This document shows, in pieces, positions 55,106-64,000 of a DNA stretch of 64,000 bases (its first letter is position 1; every line of letters starts with the position of its first letter). The notes beneath the pieces are model-generated. The model worked only from the letters and a program-made list of their open reading frames with translations. It searched no databases and was not told the DNA's origin. The position numbers and the translations under genes were made by a program. Source of the DNA: Rhodobacter sp. (GTDB lineage: Bacteria; Pseudomonadota; Alphaproteobacteria; Rhodobacterales; Rhodobacteraceae); contig JAIYDJ010000062.1 in the NCBI GenBank assembly GCA_027487575.1, forward strand, positions 1 through 64,000. The letters run 5' to 3'.

Positions 55106-56677
55106 TCACTCCAGCTCGATCGTGCCGGGCGGTTTGCTGGTGCAGTCGTAGAACACCCGGTTGATGCCCGGCACCTCGTTGATGATCCGCGTCGCGGTCT
55201 CGCCCAGAAAGTCATGGGTGAAGGGATAGTAGTCCGCCGTCATCCCATCGACCGAGGTCACCGCGCGCAGGGCCAGCGCATAGTCATAGGTCCGCCCGTC
55301 GCCCATCACGCCCACCGTCTTCATCGGCAGGATGGCGGCGAAGGCCTGCCAGATGTCGTCGTAAAGGCCATGTTTTCGGATCTGGTCGATATAGACCGCA
55401 TCGGCGCGGCGCAGGATGTCGAGTTTCTCCGGCGTGATCTCTCCTGGACAGCGGATGGCGAGGCCCGGACCGGGGAAGGGGTGCCGGCGGATGAAGGGTT
55501 CGGGCAGGCCGAGTTCCCGGCCAAGGGCGCGCACCTCGTCCTTGAACAACTCGCGCAGGGGTTCCACAAGCTTCAGCCCCATCTTTTCCGGCAAGCCGCC
55601 GACGTTGTGGTGCGACTTGATCGTGACCGACGGCCCGCCGCTGAACGACACGCTTTCGATCACATCAGGATAAAGCGTGCCCTGCGCCAGAAACTGCGCG
55701 CCGCCCACCGCCGTGGCATGTTTCTGGAACACGTCGATGAAAAGCCGCCCGATGGTCTTGCGCTTGACCTCGGGGTCCGAAACCCCGGTCAGTGCGCCGA
55801 GGAACAGGTCCGCCTCGTCGGCGTGGATCAGCGGAATGTTCCAGGTGTCGCGGAACATCGACACGACCTGTTCCGCCTCGCCCAGCCGCAACAGGCCGTG
55901 ATCGACGAAAACGCAGGTCAACTGATCGCCGATCGCCTCGTGGATCAGCACCGCCGCCACCGACGAATCGACCCCGCCCGACAGACCGCAGATCACCCGC
56001 GCATCGCCGACCTGCGCGCGGATCCTTGCAATCGCCTCGGCCCGGTAGGCCCCCATCGTCCAGTCGCCCCTGAACCCGGCAAGCTTCACGAAGTTTTCAT
56101 AAAGCCGCGCACCCTTCGGCGTGTGGTGCACCTCGGGGTGGAATTGCACGGCATAGAAATGCCGTGCCGGATCGGCGGTGATCGCGAAGGGGGCGTTGGG
56201 CGAGGTCCCGTAGACGGCGAATCCCGGCGCGATTTCGGACACATGGTCGCCATGGCTCATCCAGACCTGCTCGCGCGCCTGCGGGCCTTCTTCGGGCAGG
56301 AACCAGCCTGCAAGCACCGGGTGGGTCAGATCGGTGGGGGTGACATAGGCGCGACCGAATTCAGCCGTACCATGCCCGCGTTCGACGCGGCCCCCGAGGC
56401 AATGCATCATCACCTGCTGACCGTAACAGATGCCCAAAATCGGCACGCCAAGGTCGAACACCTCGGCGGGCGGCATCGGCGCACCCTTGGCGAACACGCT
56501 GGCAGGCCCGCCCGAGAAGATCACGGCGCGCGGCGCGAAGGCGGTGAGGAAGGCCGCGTCCACCTTGTTGAACGGGTGAATCTCGCAATAGACATTCAGT
56601 TCCCGCAGGCGCCGCGCGATCAGTTGCGTCACCTGGCTGCCGAAGTCGATGATCAGAAGGCGGTCATGATGGGTCAT
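55106..56677 (-). CDS. guaA: GMP synthase (glutamine-hydrolysing)
   Basis: This 523-aa bifunctional enzyme converts XMP to GMP using glutamine and ATP. The N-terminal class I glutamine amidotransferase has its nucleophile C84 in ILGICYGQQ and the His/Glu in FHPEVHH. The ATP-pyrophosphatase domain has the P-loop [10 protein letters not shown], and the C-terminal dimerisation domain ends [15 protein letters not shown] 56677 gives the normal length and start ([15 protein letters not shown]). Confidence 0.96.
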   Translation of the reverse strand: MTHHDRLLIIDFGSQVTQLIARRLRELNVYCEIHPFNKVDAAFLTAFAPRAVIFSGGPASVFAKGAPMPPAEVFDLGVPILGICYGQQVMMHCLGGRVERGHGTAEFGRAYVTPTDLTHPVLAGWFLPEEGPQAREQVWMSHGDHVSEIAPGFAVYGTSPNAPFAITADPARHFYAVQFHPEVHHTPKGARLYENFVKLAGFRGDWTMGAYRAEAIARIRAQVGDARVICGLSGGVDSSVAAVLIHEAIGDQLTCVFVDHGLLRLGEAEQVVSMFRDTWNIPLIHADEADLFLGALTGVSDPEVKRKTIGRLFIDVFQKHATAVGGAQFLAQGTLYPDVIESVSFSGGPSVTIKSHHNVGGLPEKMGLKLVEPLRELFKDEVRALGRELGLPEPFIRRHPFPGPGLAIRCPGEITPEKLDILRRADAVYIDQIRKHGLYDDIWQAFAAILPMKTVGVMGDGRTYDYALALRAVTSVDGMTADYYPFTHDFLGETATRIINEVPGINRVFYDCTSKPPGTIELE

Positions 56678-56720
56678 GCGCCCGATTACTGATGCCTGCG
56701 CCATTGCGCAAGCCGCAAGC

Positions 56721-56766
56721 CGGGGGCCAGCCCCCGGACCCCCGGGATATTTGTGGACAGAAAATG
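56721..56766 (-). repeat. Dispersed post-gene repeat, copy E (orphan)
   Basis: This is a complete element: GGGGG-CCAG-CCCCC hairpin, CCCCCGGGATATTT, GTGGACAGAAAATGA. It is the only copy not directly behind a stop codon: it sits between divergent guaA and the MttB homologue. It may mark a lost minus-strand gene or may have moved there. Confidence 0.8.
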
Positions 56767-56876
56767 AATGGTTCCGATTGCGACACGGGATCATGTCGGT
56801 TTTGGAGATCATGCGACGCATTCGGGGCGCAAGATGCCGGGGCAGGGCGGCATAAGGGCGCAAACCAGCGGAGGCT

Positions 56877-58421
56877 ATGATGAACGAAGTGGCAGGGCGC
56901 AGGGCGCGCGGCGGTGGCGGCGGGGCACGGCGGGCGGAACGCACGGCGGTCAGTTTCGAGACGGCACGCTTCATTTCGCGCAACATTCCGAACTTCGAGA
57001 TTCTGAACGAAGAAGCTCTGCAGATCATCGAATGGAACGCGGACACCGTTCTGGAAGAGATCGGGGTGAATTTCGTCGAAAATCCCGGGGCGCTTGCTCT
57101 GTGGCGGGCGGCGGGGGCGGACGTGAAGGGCGAGAGGGTGCACATTCCGCGCGGTCTGGCGCGCCGTCTGTGCGCAACGGCGCCGTCAAGCTTCACCCAG
57201 CATGCCCGCAACGCCGAGCGCAACGTGAATGTCGGCGGCCGCGATCTGGTGCTGGCCCCGGTCTACGGCCCGCCCTTCGTGCGCGATGCCGCCGGTGGCC
57301 GACGCTATGCCACGATCCACGATTTCCAGAACTTCGTGAAGCTGGGCTACATGTCGAAGTGGTTGCACCATTCGGGCGGCACCGTGTGCGAACCAACGGA
57401 TGTTCCGGTGAACAAGCGGCATCTGGACATGCTGCATGCGCATATGGTGCTGTCGGACAAGCCCTACATGGGGTCGGTCACCGAACCTTCGCGCGCCGCC
57501 GATTCGGTCGAGATGTCGAAGATCCTGTTCGGGGCGGATTTCGTCGACCGGAACACGGTCATGACCAGTCTGATCAACATCAACAGCCCGCTGACCTTCG
57601 ACGGCATCATGATGGGCGCGCTGGAGGTCTACGCGAAGGCGGGTCAGGCGGCGATCATCAGCCCGTTCATCGTTGGTGGTGCGATGGCCCCTGTGACGGT
57701 GGCGGGCACGCTGACTCAGGTGCTGGCCGAAGTGCTGGCGGGGGTGGCCTACAGTCAACTGGTGCGGGCCGGTGCGCCGGTGATCTTCGGGGCGTTTGTC
57801 ACGAGCATCGACATGAATTCGGGTGCGCCGACCTTCGGCACGCCCGAAGCCGCGCATATCACCTATGGCGCGGGGCAGTTGGCGCGGCGGATGAACCTGC
57901 CGTACCGGTCGGGCGGGGCGTTCTGCGGATCGAAGCTGCCGGATGCGCAGGCGGCCTATGAAACTGCGAACAGCCTGAACATGGCGCTGCTGGCGGGGGT
58001 CAATTTCATGCTCCACGCCTGCGGCTGGCTGGAGGGCGGGCTGGTCAGCAGTTACGAGAAGTTCGTGATGGACGCCGACCAGCTTGGCACGCTGCACCAT
58101 CTGGCCAAGGGGATCATCATGGACGAGAATGGCCAGGGGATGGACGCCTTGCGCGAGGTCGGCCCGGGCGGGCATTTCCTGGGATGCGAGCATACGCAGG
58201 CCAATTTCAAGTCGGCGTTCTGGCGCAGCGACCTGTTCGACTACAAGCCGTTCGAGACCTGGTACGAAGAGGGCGCGCGCGACACGCAGGCATTGGCCGG
58301 GGAACGGGTGACCAAGATGCTGGGCGACTATCAGGCTCCGACGCTGGACGAGGGTGTGCGCGAGGCGCTGGACGAGTATGTGGCACGCCGGAAATCCGAA
58401 ATGCCCGACGCATTTGTCTGA
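56877..58421 (+). CDS. mttB: MttB-family (non-pyrrolysine) methyltransferase
   Basis: This 514-aa protein belongs to the trimethylamine methyltransferase superfamily. Archaeal MttB demethylates trimethylamine using an in-frame amber-coded pyrrolysine; here the frame has no internal TAG, so it is one of the non-Pyl homologues, some of which demethylate quaternary amines such as glycine betaine. Typical segments are [39 protein letters not shown] and [19 protein letters not shown]. It follows GGAGG. No corrinoid protein gene lies beside it. A terminator follows. Confidence 0.88.
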   Translation: MMNEVAGRRARGGGGGARRAERTAVSFETARFISRNIPNFEILNEEALQIIEWNADTVLEEIGVNFVENPGALALWRAAGADVKGERVHIPRGLARRLCATAPSSFTQHARNAERNVNVGGRDLVLAPVYGPPFVRDAAGGRRYATIHDFQNFVKLGYMSKWLHHSGGTVCEPTDVPVNKRHLDMLHAHMVLSDKPYMGSVTEPSRAADSVEMSKILFGADFVDRNTVMTSLININSPLTFDGIMMGALEVYAKAGQAAIISPFIVGGAMAPVTVAGTLTQVLAEVLAGVAYSQLVRAGAPVIFGAFVTSIDMNSGAPTFGTPEAAHITYGAGQLARRMNLPYRSGGAFCGSKLPDAQAAYETANSLNMALLAGVNFMLHACGWLEGGLVSSYEKFVMDADQLGTLHHLAKGIIMDENGQGMDALREVGPGGHFLGCEHTQANFKSAFWRSDLFDYKPFETWYEEGARDTQALAGERVTKMLGDYQAPTLDEGVREALDEYVARRKSEMPDAFV

Positions 58422-58431
58422 ACCGGCCGTC

Positions 58432-58466
58432 GCGTCCCGCAGGTTGGCACCCGCGGGACGCTTCGT
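58432..58466. terminator. Terminator between the MttB homologue and the DUF6477 gene
   Basis: The perfect 9-bp stem GCGTCCCGC (58432-58440) / GCGGGACGC (58453-58461) is followed by TTCGTTTAC. It lies between convergent genes and probably serves both. Confidence 0.75.
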
Positions 58467-58748
58467 TTACTGAAGACCCCGCGGCAGCAGGTTCACTTCG
58501 GCCATCAGTGCGATCAGCACCTCGACATGGTGCGACGCCGAATACCCCGCGTCGCCGCTGCGCCGGGTTTCCTCGATGCGTTCTTCCTCGCAGATCAGAC
58601 GGCTCATCGCGCGTTCCGGTGGAGCCACCCCATTGATCAGCCGTCGCAGGTCGCGTTCGCGGCGGTAATCGCCCAACCCGCAGCGCGCGGCCCGGATCAG
58701 CATGCGGGGCCGGCGCAGGTCGGCCAGATGGGCGCGAAAGTCGGTCAT
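58467..58748 (-). CDS. DUF6477 family small protein
   Basis: This 93-aa basic, Arg-rich protein (MTDFRAHLADLRRPRMLIRAA, then GDYRRERDLRRLINGV and ICEEERIEETRRSGDAGYS) matches the DUF6477 family of Rhodobacterales, with no known function. It is divergent from the DUF6456 gene with a CtrA-type box between them. The pairing of these two families, from memory, is conserved in the order. Confidence 0.75.
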   Translation of the reverse strand: MTDFRAHLADLRRPRMLIRAARCGLGDYRRERDLRRLINGVAPPERAMSRLICEEERIEETRRSGDAGYSASHHVEVLIALMAEVNLLPRGLQ

Positions 58749-58879
58749 GGCAGTCTCCGTGTTGCAAGGCGAACATCCTGCAACGACACAACCCGGCGTT
58801 GCGTCTTTGTCATTTCCTGCGCGCGCTGGTTTCGGCCAAGTTTAGGAATTCGAAACAATTATCGACAAAACAGAAACAA

Positions 58880-58895
58880 TTAACCGAACGGTAAC
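58880..58895. promoter_or_regulatory. CtrA-type binding box between DUF6477 and DUF6456 genes
   Basis: TTAACCGAACGGTAAC fits TTAA-N7-TTAAC with a single mismatch (G for the first T of the second half). It lies in an AT-rich divergent promoter region. Being only 3 nt before the ATG at 58898, it implies translation of the DUF6456 protein from a later start. Confidence 0.55.
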
Positions 58896-58969
58896 CAATG
58901 CCACTCACGGTTGCAAAAGTGCAAGACCGTCCTGAACAGCCGGTCCCCCTGGCGCGGATTTCCGAAATG

Positions 58970-60076
58970 ACTGCGAACCTTTCTGCCCTGTCGACCTTGC
59001 CCGCGTGGGTACCGGACGCCGTGCGCCTGTACCTGCATCACACCGACAACGGGCTGAGCCTTCGGGCGCTGGCGCGTCGCGAGGGGCGTCACGCCTCGAC
59101 AGTGATGCGCCAGGTGCGCCGCTATGAACATCGTCGCGACGATCCCCTGATGGACGAGGCACTGGCGGCGCTGTCGCGCGGACAGCGCCCCGTGCTTGAC
59201 ACCCCGGTCACAAAGGATACCGCCATGTCAGCCCCGATCCGCACCCACACGCTTGCCATCGACGAAGCCACGATCCTGCGCGAAGGCCGCCGCATCCTGC
59301 GCCGGCTGGCCGAACCGGGATCGGTGCTGGCCATCGCGCCCGACATGGAAAAGGCGGTCGTCCTGCGCGAACTGCCCGACGGGCGGACCGCGCGCACCGG
59401 CGTGCTGGACCGGGCGGTGGCGCAGGCCTTTGCGCTGAAGGACTGGATCGCCTGCCGCAAGGCCGGACGGGTCACCAGCTATGAGCTGACCGCCACGGGT
59501 CGGCTGGCGCTGAAGCGGATGATCGACAGCGATCCGCAAGCACAGGGTCTGGCCGAGGCCGCAACGCCCTTTGCCGATCAGCACCGCGATTGGGCGACCC
59601 GCGATGTGGCAGGCGAGGACGGCCCGCGAAAGCTGCGCTACAACCTTGCTGAAAGTCCGGTATCGGCCCTGGGGCGGCGGCGGGACAAGGACGGCAAACC
59701 GTTTCTTGAGCCGGATCTGATCGAGGCGGCTGAACGTCTGCGCGAGGATTTCGAGGCGGCGCAGATGGGCCCGCGCGTCACGCAGAACTGGGACCGGTTC
59801 CTGACAGCGGGCGACCGGGGGGGCTTTCGGCCGGATGGCGGGTTGCATGGCAGCAGCTCCGCGCGCGACCGTGTGGCGCTGGCGCTGCGCGATCTGGGGC
59901 CGGGCCTGGGCGATGTGGTGCTGCGGGTGTGCTGCTTTCTGGAAGGGATCGAAGCGGCAGAGCGGCGGATGGGCTGGGCTGCGCGGTCGGGCAAGATCGT
60001 CCTGCGCATCGCCCTGATGCGGTTGCGCAGGCACTACGATGAAACCTATGGCCGGTCGGGCCCGCTGATCGGCTAG
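58970..60076 (+). CDS. DUF6456 helix-turn-helix protein (possible GafA-type GTA activator)
   Basis: This protein is 368 aa from ATG 58970, or 392 aa from ATG 58898; the CtrA-type box overlapping the region before 58898 favours the later start. An N-terminal HTH (LRALARREGRHASTVMRQVRR) resembles DnaA-type or resolvase-type DNA-binding helices. A middle domain (ILRRLAEPGSVLAIAPDMEK to ELTATGRLAL) follows, and a C-terminal DUF6456 region (SPVSALGRRRDKDGKPFL, ERLREDFEAAQMGPRVTQNW, RLRRHYDETYG) ends it. From memory GafA of Rhodobacter capsulatus, the direct activator of gene transfer agent genes, is of this kind; I hold that link tentatively. Its stop overlaps that of lysE. Confidence 0.75.
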   Translation, partial: TANLSALSTLPAWVPDAVRLYLHHTDNGLSLRALARREGRHASTVMRQVRRYEHRRDDPLMDEALAALSRGQRPVLDTPVTKDTAMSAPIRTHTLAIDEATILREGRRILRRLAEPGSVLAIAPDMEKAVVLRELPDGRTARTGVLDRAVAQAFALKDWIACRKAGRVTSYELTATGRLALKRMIDSDPQAQGLAEAATPFADQHRDWATRDVAGEDGPRKLRYNLAESPVSALGRRRDKDGKPFLEPDLIEAAERLREDFEAAQMGPRVTQNWDRFLTAGDRGGFRPDGGLHGSSSARDRVALALRDLGPGLGDVVLRVCCFLEGIEAAERRMGWAARSGKIVLRIALMRLRRHYDETYGRSGPLIG

Positions 60077-60627
60077 GCGGATAATCCCCGCGCCATCAGC
60101 ACCACCGACAGCGCCCCCAGCCACAGCGCCGAACCGCGCCGCACCAGACGCATCCGCCGGGACGACTCCAGCGCCCCGGCGGTCCACGCCCCCGCAACGG
60201 ACCAGCCCGCGCTGACCCCGGCCACCAACAGGCCGCAGACGGCGATTGCGGCCGGGAGTGAGGGCGCGGACTGCAGCAGCCCCAGTCCGATGATCAATCC
60301 CTTGGGGTTCAGCAGCGTCGTGACCAGAACGCCCCGCGCCGTCACGGCCTGTTGCGGTCCTGCCCCCTTTGGCCACCAGAGCCGCCACGCAAGCCACGCG
60401 ACCCAGAGCCCGGACAGCACGTAGACAACCGGCAGCACGGCCAGAACTTGCGTGCCCAGCAGGCCCAAAGGCACCAGAACCGCAAGATAGGCCGCCACCA
60501 CGACACCCACCAACCCCGGCGCAGCACGCCAGCCGCGTTCGGCCCCGCCAAGAAACAGCAGGGTGTTCGTCGGCCCCGGAGCGGCAAGCAGCGCCAGAAC
60601 GGCCAAAGAGAATGCAATCCAGGTCAT
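60073..60627 (-). CDS. LysE-family amino acid exporter
   Basis: This 184-aa inner-membrane protein has about five to six helices. The N-terminus LALLAAPGPTNTLLFLGGAE has the LysE/RhtB PGP motif, and the middle LLNPKGLIIGLGLL holds the conserved NPK. This family exports basic amino acids, homoserine lactone or threonine; the substrate here is unknown. Convergent with the DUF6456 gene, overlapping by 4 nt. Confidence 0.88.
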   Translation of the reverse strand: MTWIAFSLAVLALLAAPGPTNTLLFLGGAERGWRAAPGLVGVVVAAYLAVLVPLGLLGTQVLAVLPVVYVLSGLWVAWLAWRLWWPKGAGPQQAVTARGVLVTTLLNPKGLIIGLGLLQSAPSLPAAIAVCGLLVAGVSAGWSVAGAWTAGALESSRRMRLVRRGSALWLGALSVVLMARGLSA

Positions 60628-60762
60628 TGCGGCACCCTGTCATGTCTGCCGCCCACCGACCAGACCCGCCGCAGGTCATGCCGGCGCACCATCAGTCAGC
60701 CGGTTGCCTTCACCCCCAAGGCCCCCTAGATTCGAGTTATCCGAGGCCGGAGGGAATTTCCG

Positions 60763-61713
60763 TTGCGCGATCTCAAGCTGCCAGACGAACGCCACCCCGA
60801 GAAGGCGCATCGCCCCGACAATGCCCAGCCGAAAAAGCCGGACTGGATCCGGGTGCGCGCCCCGACCTCGGAAGGGTACAAGCAGACGCGCGACATCCTG
60901 CGCGCGGGCAAACTGGTGACGGTCTGCGAAGAGGCGGGTTGCCCCAACGTCGGCGAATGCTGGAGCCAGGGTCACGCCACCATGATGATCATGGGCGACA
61001 TCTGCACGCGCGGCTGCACCTTCTGCAACGTCGCAACCGGCAAGCCGAACCCGCTGAACCCGTTTGAACCGGCCAAGGTGGCGCAGGCGGTGGCGCAGCT
61101 TGGGCTGAAGCACGTGGTCATCACCAGTGTGGACCGCGACGATCTGGAGGACGGCGGGGCGGAACACTTTGCGATGACGATCCGCGCGATCCGCCGCCAC
61201 GCGCCCGCAGCGACCATCGAAATCCTGACACCCGACTTTCTGAAATGCGCCCCTTCCGCGCTGGAAACCGTGGTGGCGGCGAAACCCGACGTGTTCAACC
61301 ACAACCTTGAAACCGTGCCGGGCCTCTACCCGACCGTCCGCCCCGGCGCGCGCTATTTCGCCTCGCTGCGCCTGTTGCAGCGGGTCAAGGAACTCGACCC
61401 CGCGATGTTCACGAAATCGGGCATCATGGTGGGTCTGGGCGAAGACCGGCAGGGGGTCGGGCAAGTGATGGACGACATGCGCGCGGCGGATGTCGATTTC
61501 CTGACCATCGGCCAGTACCTGCAACCGACGCCCAAGCATCACCGGGTCGACCGGTTCGTGACGCCCGACGAATTCAAGGCCTATGAGGCCGCCGCCTATG
61601 GCAAGGGGTTCCTGATGGTTTCGGCCACGCCGCTGACCCGGTCCAGCTATCACGCCGGGGATGATTTCGCAGCGTTGCGCACCGCGCGGATGGTGAAGCT
61701 CGGCCGCACCTAG
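60763..61713 (+). CDS. lipA: Lipoyl synthase
   Basis: This 316-aa radical-SAM enzyme inserts two sulfurs into octanoyl chains to give lipoyl groups on dehydrogenase E2 and GcvH. Auxiliary-cluster cysteines are C55, C60 and C66 ([12 protein letters not shown]) and the radical-SAM cluster is C81, C85, C88 (CTRGCTFC). The start codon is TTG at 60763, supported by GGAGGG 8 nt upstream and the conserved [19 protein letters not shown] start. Its stop overlaps that of the convergent GST gene. Confidence 0.96.
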   Translation: MRDLKLPDERHPEKAHRPDNAQPKKPDWIRVRAPTSEGYKQTRDILRAGKLVTVCEEAGCPNVGECWSQGHATMMIMGDICTRGCTFCNVATGKPNPLNPFEPAKVAQAVAQLGLKHVVITSVDRDDLEDGGAEHFAMTIRAIRRHAPAATIEILTPDFLKCAPSALETVVAAKPDVFNHNLETVPGLYPTVRPGARYFASLRLLQRVKELDPAMFTKSGIMVGLGEDRQGVGQVMDDMRAADVDFLTIGQYLQPTPKHHRVDRFVTPDEFKAYEAAAYGKGFLMVSATPLTRSSYHAGDDFAALRTARMVKLGRT

Positions 61714-62324
61714 GCGGGCGCGGCAAACGGCTGTGCTATCTTTTGAAACGCGGGCGTTGCCTCCAGCCTGGCACAGTGATCCCGCAGGCGCGGCAACCGC
61801 GCCATGTCGATCACATCGGGCAAGGCTTCGGTCGCAAAGCGCAGGGCGCAAGCCACCGCGATATCGGCGTGGCTGATGCTGTTCCCGTGCCAATACGCCC
61901 CCGTGCCCCGTTCCGCCTCCAGCGCCGCGACCACCGACCCGATCTGCAGCGCACATCGTGCATCCCACGTGGTCGACCGCACCTCATGCAACCGCCGTTC
62001 ATAGAAAAGGCTCACCGCCTTTTCCGCCAACCCGCACCCCAGCGCCGCCACACGCAAGGCCCGGTGCCGCTGCGGTTCGCTGCGCGGATACATCGGGGTG
62101 TCCACCAGACTGTCGAGATAATCCAGCATCATGTGGCTGTCGGTCAGTGCGGTTCCGTCCTCCAGCACCAGAACCGGCACGCGCATCAGCGGGTTCAGCG
62201 CCCGCACCGCTTCGGCATCGCCGAAAACCGACAGCGGCCGGTGATCGAAGGGCAGACGATACAGCGTCAGCGCGATCCCGACGCGCCGCACGAAAGGACT
62301 GTCGTATTGTCCGATCAGGATCAT
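61710..62324 (-). CDS. Glutathione S-transferase family protein
   Basis: This 204-aa protein has the thioredoxin-like N-terminal domain ([20 protein letters not shown], with Ser in place of a catalytic Cys, and the cis-Pro segment [20 protein letters not shown]) and a helical C-terminal domain ([20 protein letters not shown]). The fold is secure, the reaction unknown. Its start overlaps the stop of the upstream cytochrome gene (ATGA). Confidence 0.88.
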   Translation of the reverse strand: MILIGQYDSPFVRRVGIALTLYRLPFDHRPLSVFGDAEAVRALNPLMRVPVLVLEDGTALTDSHMMLDYLDSLVDTPMYPRSEPQRHRALRVAALGCGLAEKAVSLFYERRLHEVRSTTWDARCALQIGSVVAALEAERGTGAYWHGNSISHADIAVACALRFATEALPDVIDMARLPRLRDHCARLEATPAFQKIAQPFAAPA

Positions 62325-63211
62325 GGCACTGCCGGAACCGCTTTCAGATAGGCAGCCACCGCCGCCCGGTCGCTGTCGGGAAGCCGCGCCATGTTTTCCA
62401 CCACATGCGCCATGTGCCCGCCTGCGGAATCATACTCGGGCGTGAAGCCGGTGGTCAGATACTCCACGATTTCACCTTCCGACCATTGCAGCTTGCCGGG
62501 CGTGATGTTCGGCACGGTTCCCTTGCCATCCGGATTGGGTGCGCCAGCAAGCCAGCGCGACCGGTCCAGACCGCCCAGCGCATTGCGCGGGGTGTGGCAC
62601 TCGCCGCAATGGGCCAAAGCCTCGGCGATGTAGCGCCCGCGTTCGACCACGGGGGTCGGGGCCTGTTGCAGCACCCAGTCGTCGCGTTCGAACAGCAGTT
62701 TCCAGCCGCCCAGACTGCGACGGATGTTGAACGGAAATCCCACGTCATGCGGTTTGCTGGGGGTCGCGTCGGCAGGCAATGTGCCCAGAAAGGCGGTCAG
62801 GTCCGCCATGTCCTGCGCGGCCATCTTGTTGTAGGCGTTGTAGGGCAGGGCGGGATAGTAATGCGCCCCGTTCGGTGACACGCCGTCCATGACCGCCCCG
62901 GCAAGTTCGGACGGGGTCCAGCCTCCGATACCCTGCACGGCATCGGTCGAGATGTTGGGGGCGTAAAAGGTGCCGAACGCCGAGGCGAATGCCATTCCCC
63001 CGGCCAGAACCATCTGTGCTTCGCCGGTCGCGCCGGGTGCCATGTGGCACGAGGCGCAGCCGGCCGCCCAGAAGACCGCCTCGCCCGTCGCGGCATCGCC
63101 GGTCAATCCGGCGACCGCGTCGGAATGGCGCAGCGACGGCGCCGTCAGGACCCAAGCCGCACCCGCGCCTATGACGGCGCACCCCAGCAACGCCACCAAT
63201 GCCCGCCGCAT
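62321..63211 (-). CDS. Dihaem cytochrome c
   Basis: This 296-aa periplasmic protein has an N-terminal anchor or signal (MRRALVALLGCAVIGAGAAW) and two c-type haem sites, CASCH (C52, C55, H56) and CGECH further on, in two similar domains. Axial-methionine candidates lie in GGMAFASAFGTFYAPNIS and in the second half before the end (HMAHVVENMARLPD). This resembles the cytochrome subunits of alcohol or other periplasmic dehydrogenases; no dehydrogenase gene is adjacent. Haem attachment would depend on the Ccm system encoded in this window. Confidence 0.9.
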   Translation of the reverse strand: MRRALVALLGCAVIGAGAAWVLTAPSLRHSDAVAGLTGDAATGEAVFWAAGCASCHMAPGATGEAQMVLAGGMAFASAFGTFYAPNISTDAVQGIGGWTPSELAGAVMDGVSPNGAHYYPALPYNAYNKMAAQDMADLTAFLGTLPADATPSKPHDVGFPFNIRRSLGGWKLLFERDDWVLQQAPTPVVERGRYIAEALAHCGECHTPRNALGGLDRSRWLAGAPNPDGKGTVPNITPGKLQWSEGEIVEYLTTGFTPEYDSAGGHMAHVVENMARLPDSDRAAVAAYLKAVPAVP

Positions 63212-63287
63212 CAAACCCTCCGAACAAACCCGCGCCCACCCTAGCACGGCTTGCCGGGTCCGCACGCCCCTGCAGATCAAGTTTCGG

Positions 63288-63461
63288 TCAGAACCCGCGC
63301 GACATCCCGTTCACCGTCAGCCAGTCGGGCCATCCCCAGACATGCTCGATCCCGACCAGCAACAGGCAGGCGGCAATCACCGCCACAACAAGACGGACGG
63401 TTCGCCATGACGGCGGGTTTCGGGCCCACCGCGACATCTGCATCAACCAGTGAAGATTCAT
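63288..63461 (-). CDS. Small single-helix membrane protein downstream of hpt
   Basis: This 57-aa ORF opens [20 protein letters not shown], continues with the helix [20 protein letters not shown] and ends [15 protein letters not shown]. Its ATG overlaps the hpt stop by 4 nt (ATGA), so it is translationally coupled. Trp-rich, basic N-terminus outside the helix suggests an N-in orientation. No family is recognised; easily missed because it is under 60 codons. Confidence 0.75.
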   Translation of the reverse strand: MNLHWLMQMSRWARNPPSWRTVRLVVAVIAACLLLVGIEHVWGWPDWLTVNGMSRGF

Positions 63462-64000
63462 TCCGCCCTGTCCGTAAACCGTACCTTGCCGATGTAGGGC
63501 AGATTGCGATTGCGCTGCGCGAAATCAATGCCGTAGCCCACGACAAATTCATCCGGAATGTCAAAGCCGGTCCAGGTTGCGCGGATGTCCACCTCGCGGC
63601 GTGACGGTTTGTCCAGCAGGGCGCAAACCTCCAGCCGCGCCGGTTCACGCGACCGCAGCAGCCTGACGACATGGTGCAGCGTAAACCCGGTATCCACGAT
63701 ATCCTCGACCACCAGAACGTCGCGACCGGCGATTTCTCCGCGCAAGTCCTTCAGGATGCGCACTTCGCGAGAGGACTGCATCGCGTCGCCATAGGACGAG
63801 GCTTCAAGGAAATCGACCTCCACCGGCAGATCGATCTCGCGCACAAGGTCCGCGATGAACACGAAGGAACCGCGCAACAGACCGACCACGATCAGCCGGT
63901 CGGACCCGGCATAAAAGGCCTCGATCTCGCGCGCCAGCGCCTCCACCCGCGCGGCAATCGCCTTGGCGCTGATCATCTGGTCGATCACATAGGGTCGTTG
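63458..64000 (-). CDS. hpt: Hypoxanthine phosphoribosyltransferase (5' end just outside window)
   Basis: At least 180 residues are present; the frame is open to the window edge ([19 protein letters not shown]), so only the first residue or two are missing. It converts hypoxanthine (and guanine) plus PRPP to IMP (GMP). The PRPP-binding loop is [18 protein letters not shown], with a flexible-loop region [18 protein letters not shown] and the purine-contact [18 protein letters not shown]. It forms an operon with the small membrane protein gene. Confidence 0.95.
   Translation of the reverse strand, partial: QRPYVIDQMISAKAIAARVEALAREIEAFYAGSDRLIVVGLLRGSFVFIADLVREIDLPVEVDFLEASSYGDAMQSSREVRILKDLRGEIAGRDVLVVEDIVDTGFTLHHVVRLLRSREPARLEVCALLDKPSRREVDIRATWTGFDIPDEFVVGYGIDFAQRNRNLPYIGKVRFTDRAE

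Noticed and set aside
56877-58421. Pyrrolysine-containing trimethylamine methyltransferase
   Set aside because: The reading frame has no in-frame amber codon, so it belongs to the non-Pyl branch.

Overview
The window is a GC-rich chromosomal stretch of a Rhodobacterales alphaproteobacterium (Rhodobacteraceae/Paracoccaceae). The signs are the ccmABCD-ccmG cytochrome c maturation order known from Rhodobacter, a TakP-like TRAP transporter, paired RTX/Hint secreted proteins, adjacent DUF6477 and DUF6456 genes with a CtrA-type box, a fused RimB-RimK protein, and a recurring post-gene element containing AAATATCC and TTTTCTG. No plasmid, phage or CRISPR genes were seen. One tRNA gene, tRNA-Leu(CAA), was found.

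Layout. 1-1.9 kb: the end of pntB and a DUF3422 membrane protein. 1.9-7.8 kb: a five-gene minus-strand dipeptide/oligopeptide ABC operon. 8-14.7 kb: divergent plus-strand ArgE-like deacetylase, FAD oxidoreductase, YegD-type Hsp70, a secreted hypothetical protein, an M20 amidohydrolase and a frameshifted secreted protein. 14.8-18.9 kb: rimB-rimK fusion, moaA, a lipoprotein and an aldo/keto reductase. 19-21.7 kb: ccmABCDG. 21.9-27.1 kb: xthA, a DUF115-like protein, an ErpA/IscA protein, dgt, dsbB, a YqaA membrane protein and a zinc metallopeptidase.

27.2-34.4 kb: a probable decayed genomic island. It starts in the 3' end of tRNA-Leu and ends in a 29-nt near-perfect copy of that 3' end. Inside are sulfate transport genes (sbp-cysT-cysW-short cysA), an Lrp-type regulator, a chimeric hydrolase/flavoprotein ORF and several gene fragments. 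No integrase remains.

35.1-41 kb: two large tandem RTX proteins, each ending in a Hint domain. 41-50.8 kb, all minus strand: a MocA-type nucleotidyltransferase, a dimethylglycine/sarcosine dehydrogenase-type protein, a TetR regulator, PPK2, a lipoprotein hydrolase, metA, a P-loop protein, a FadL-type porin and an EamA exporter. 51-54.7 kb: convergent TRAP genes (takP-like plus; dctQM minus) with an FNR-type box upstream of dctQM and a PQLGA-repeat tail on DctM. 55-64 kb: guaA, a non-pyrrolysine MttB homologue, DUF6477/DUF6456 (possible GafA), LysE, lipA, a GST, a dihaem cytochrome c, a 57-aa membrane protein and hpt, which runs off the window.

Functionally the window is mostly nutrient uptake (peptides, sulfate, alpha-keto acids, methylated amines) plus housekeeping (haem/thiol chemistry, Fe-S and lipoate, purine salvage). 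The least conventional points are the tRNA-bounded island with chimeric genes, the CtrA-box/DUF6456 locus, the dispersed post-stop element and the repeat-tailed DctM.
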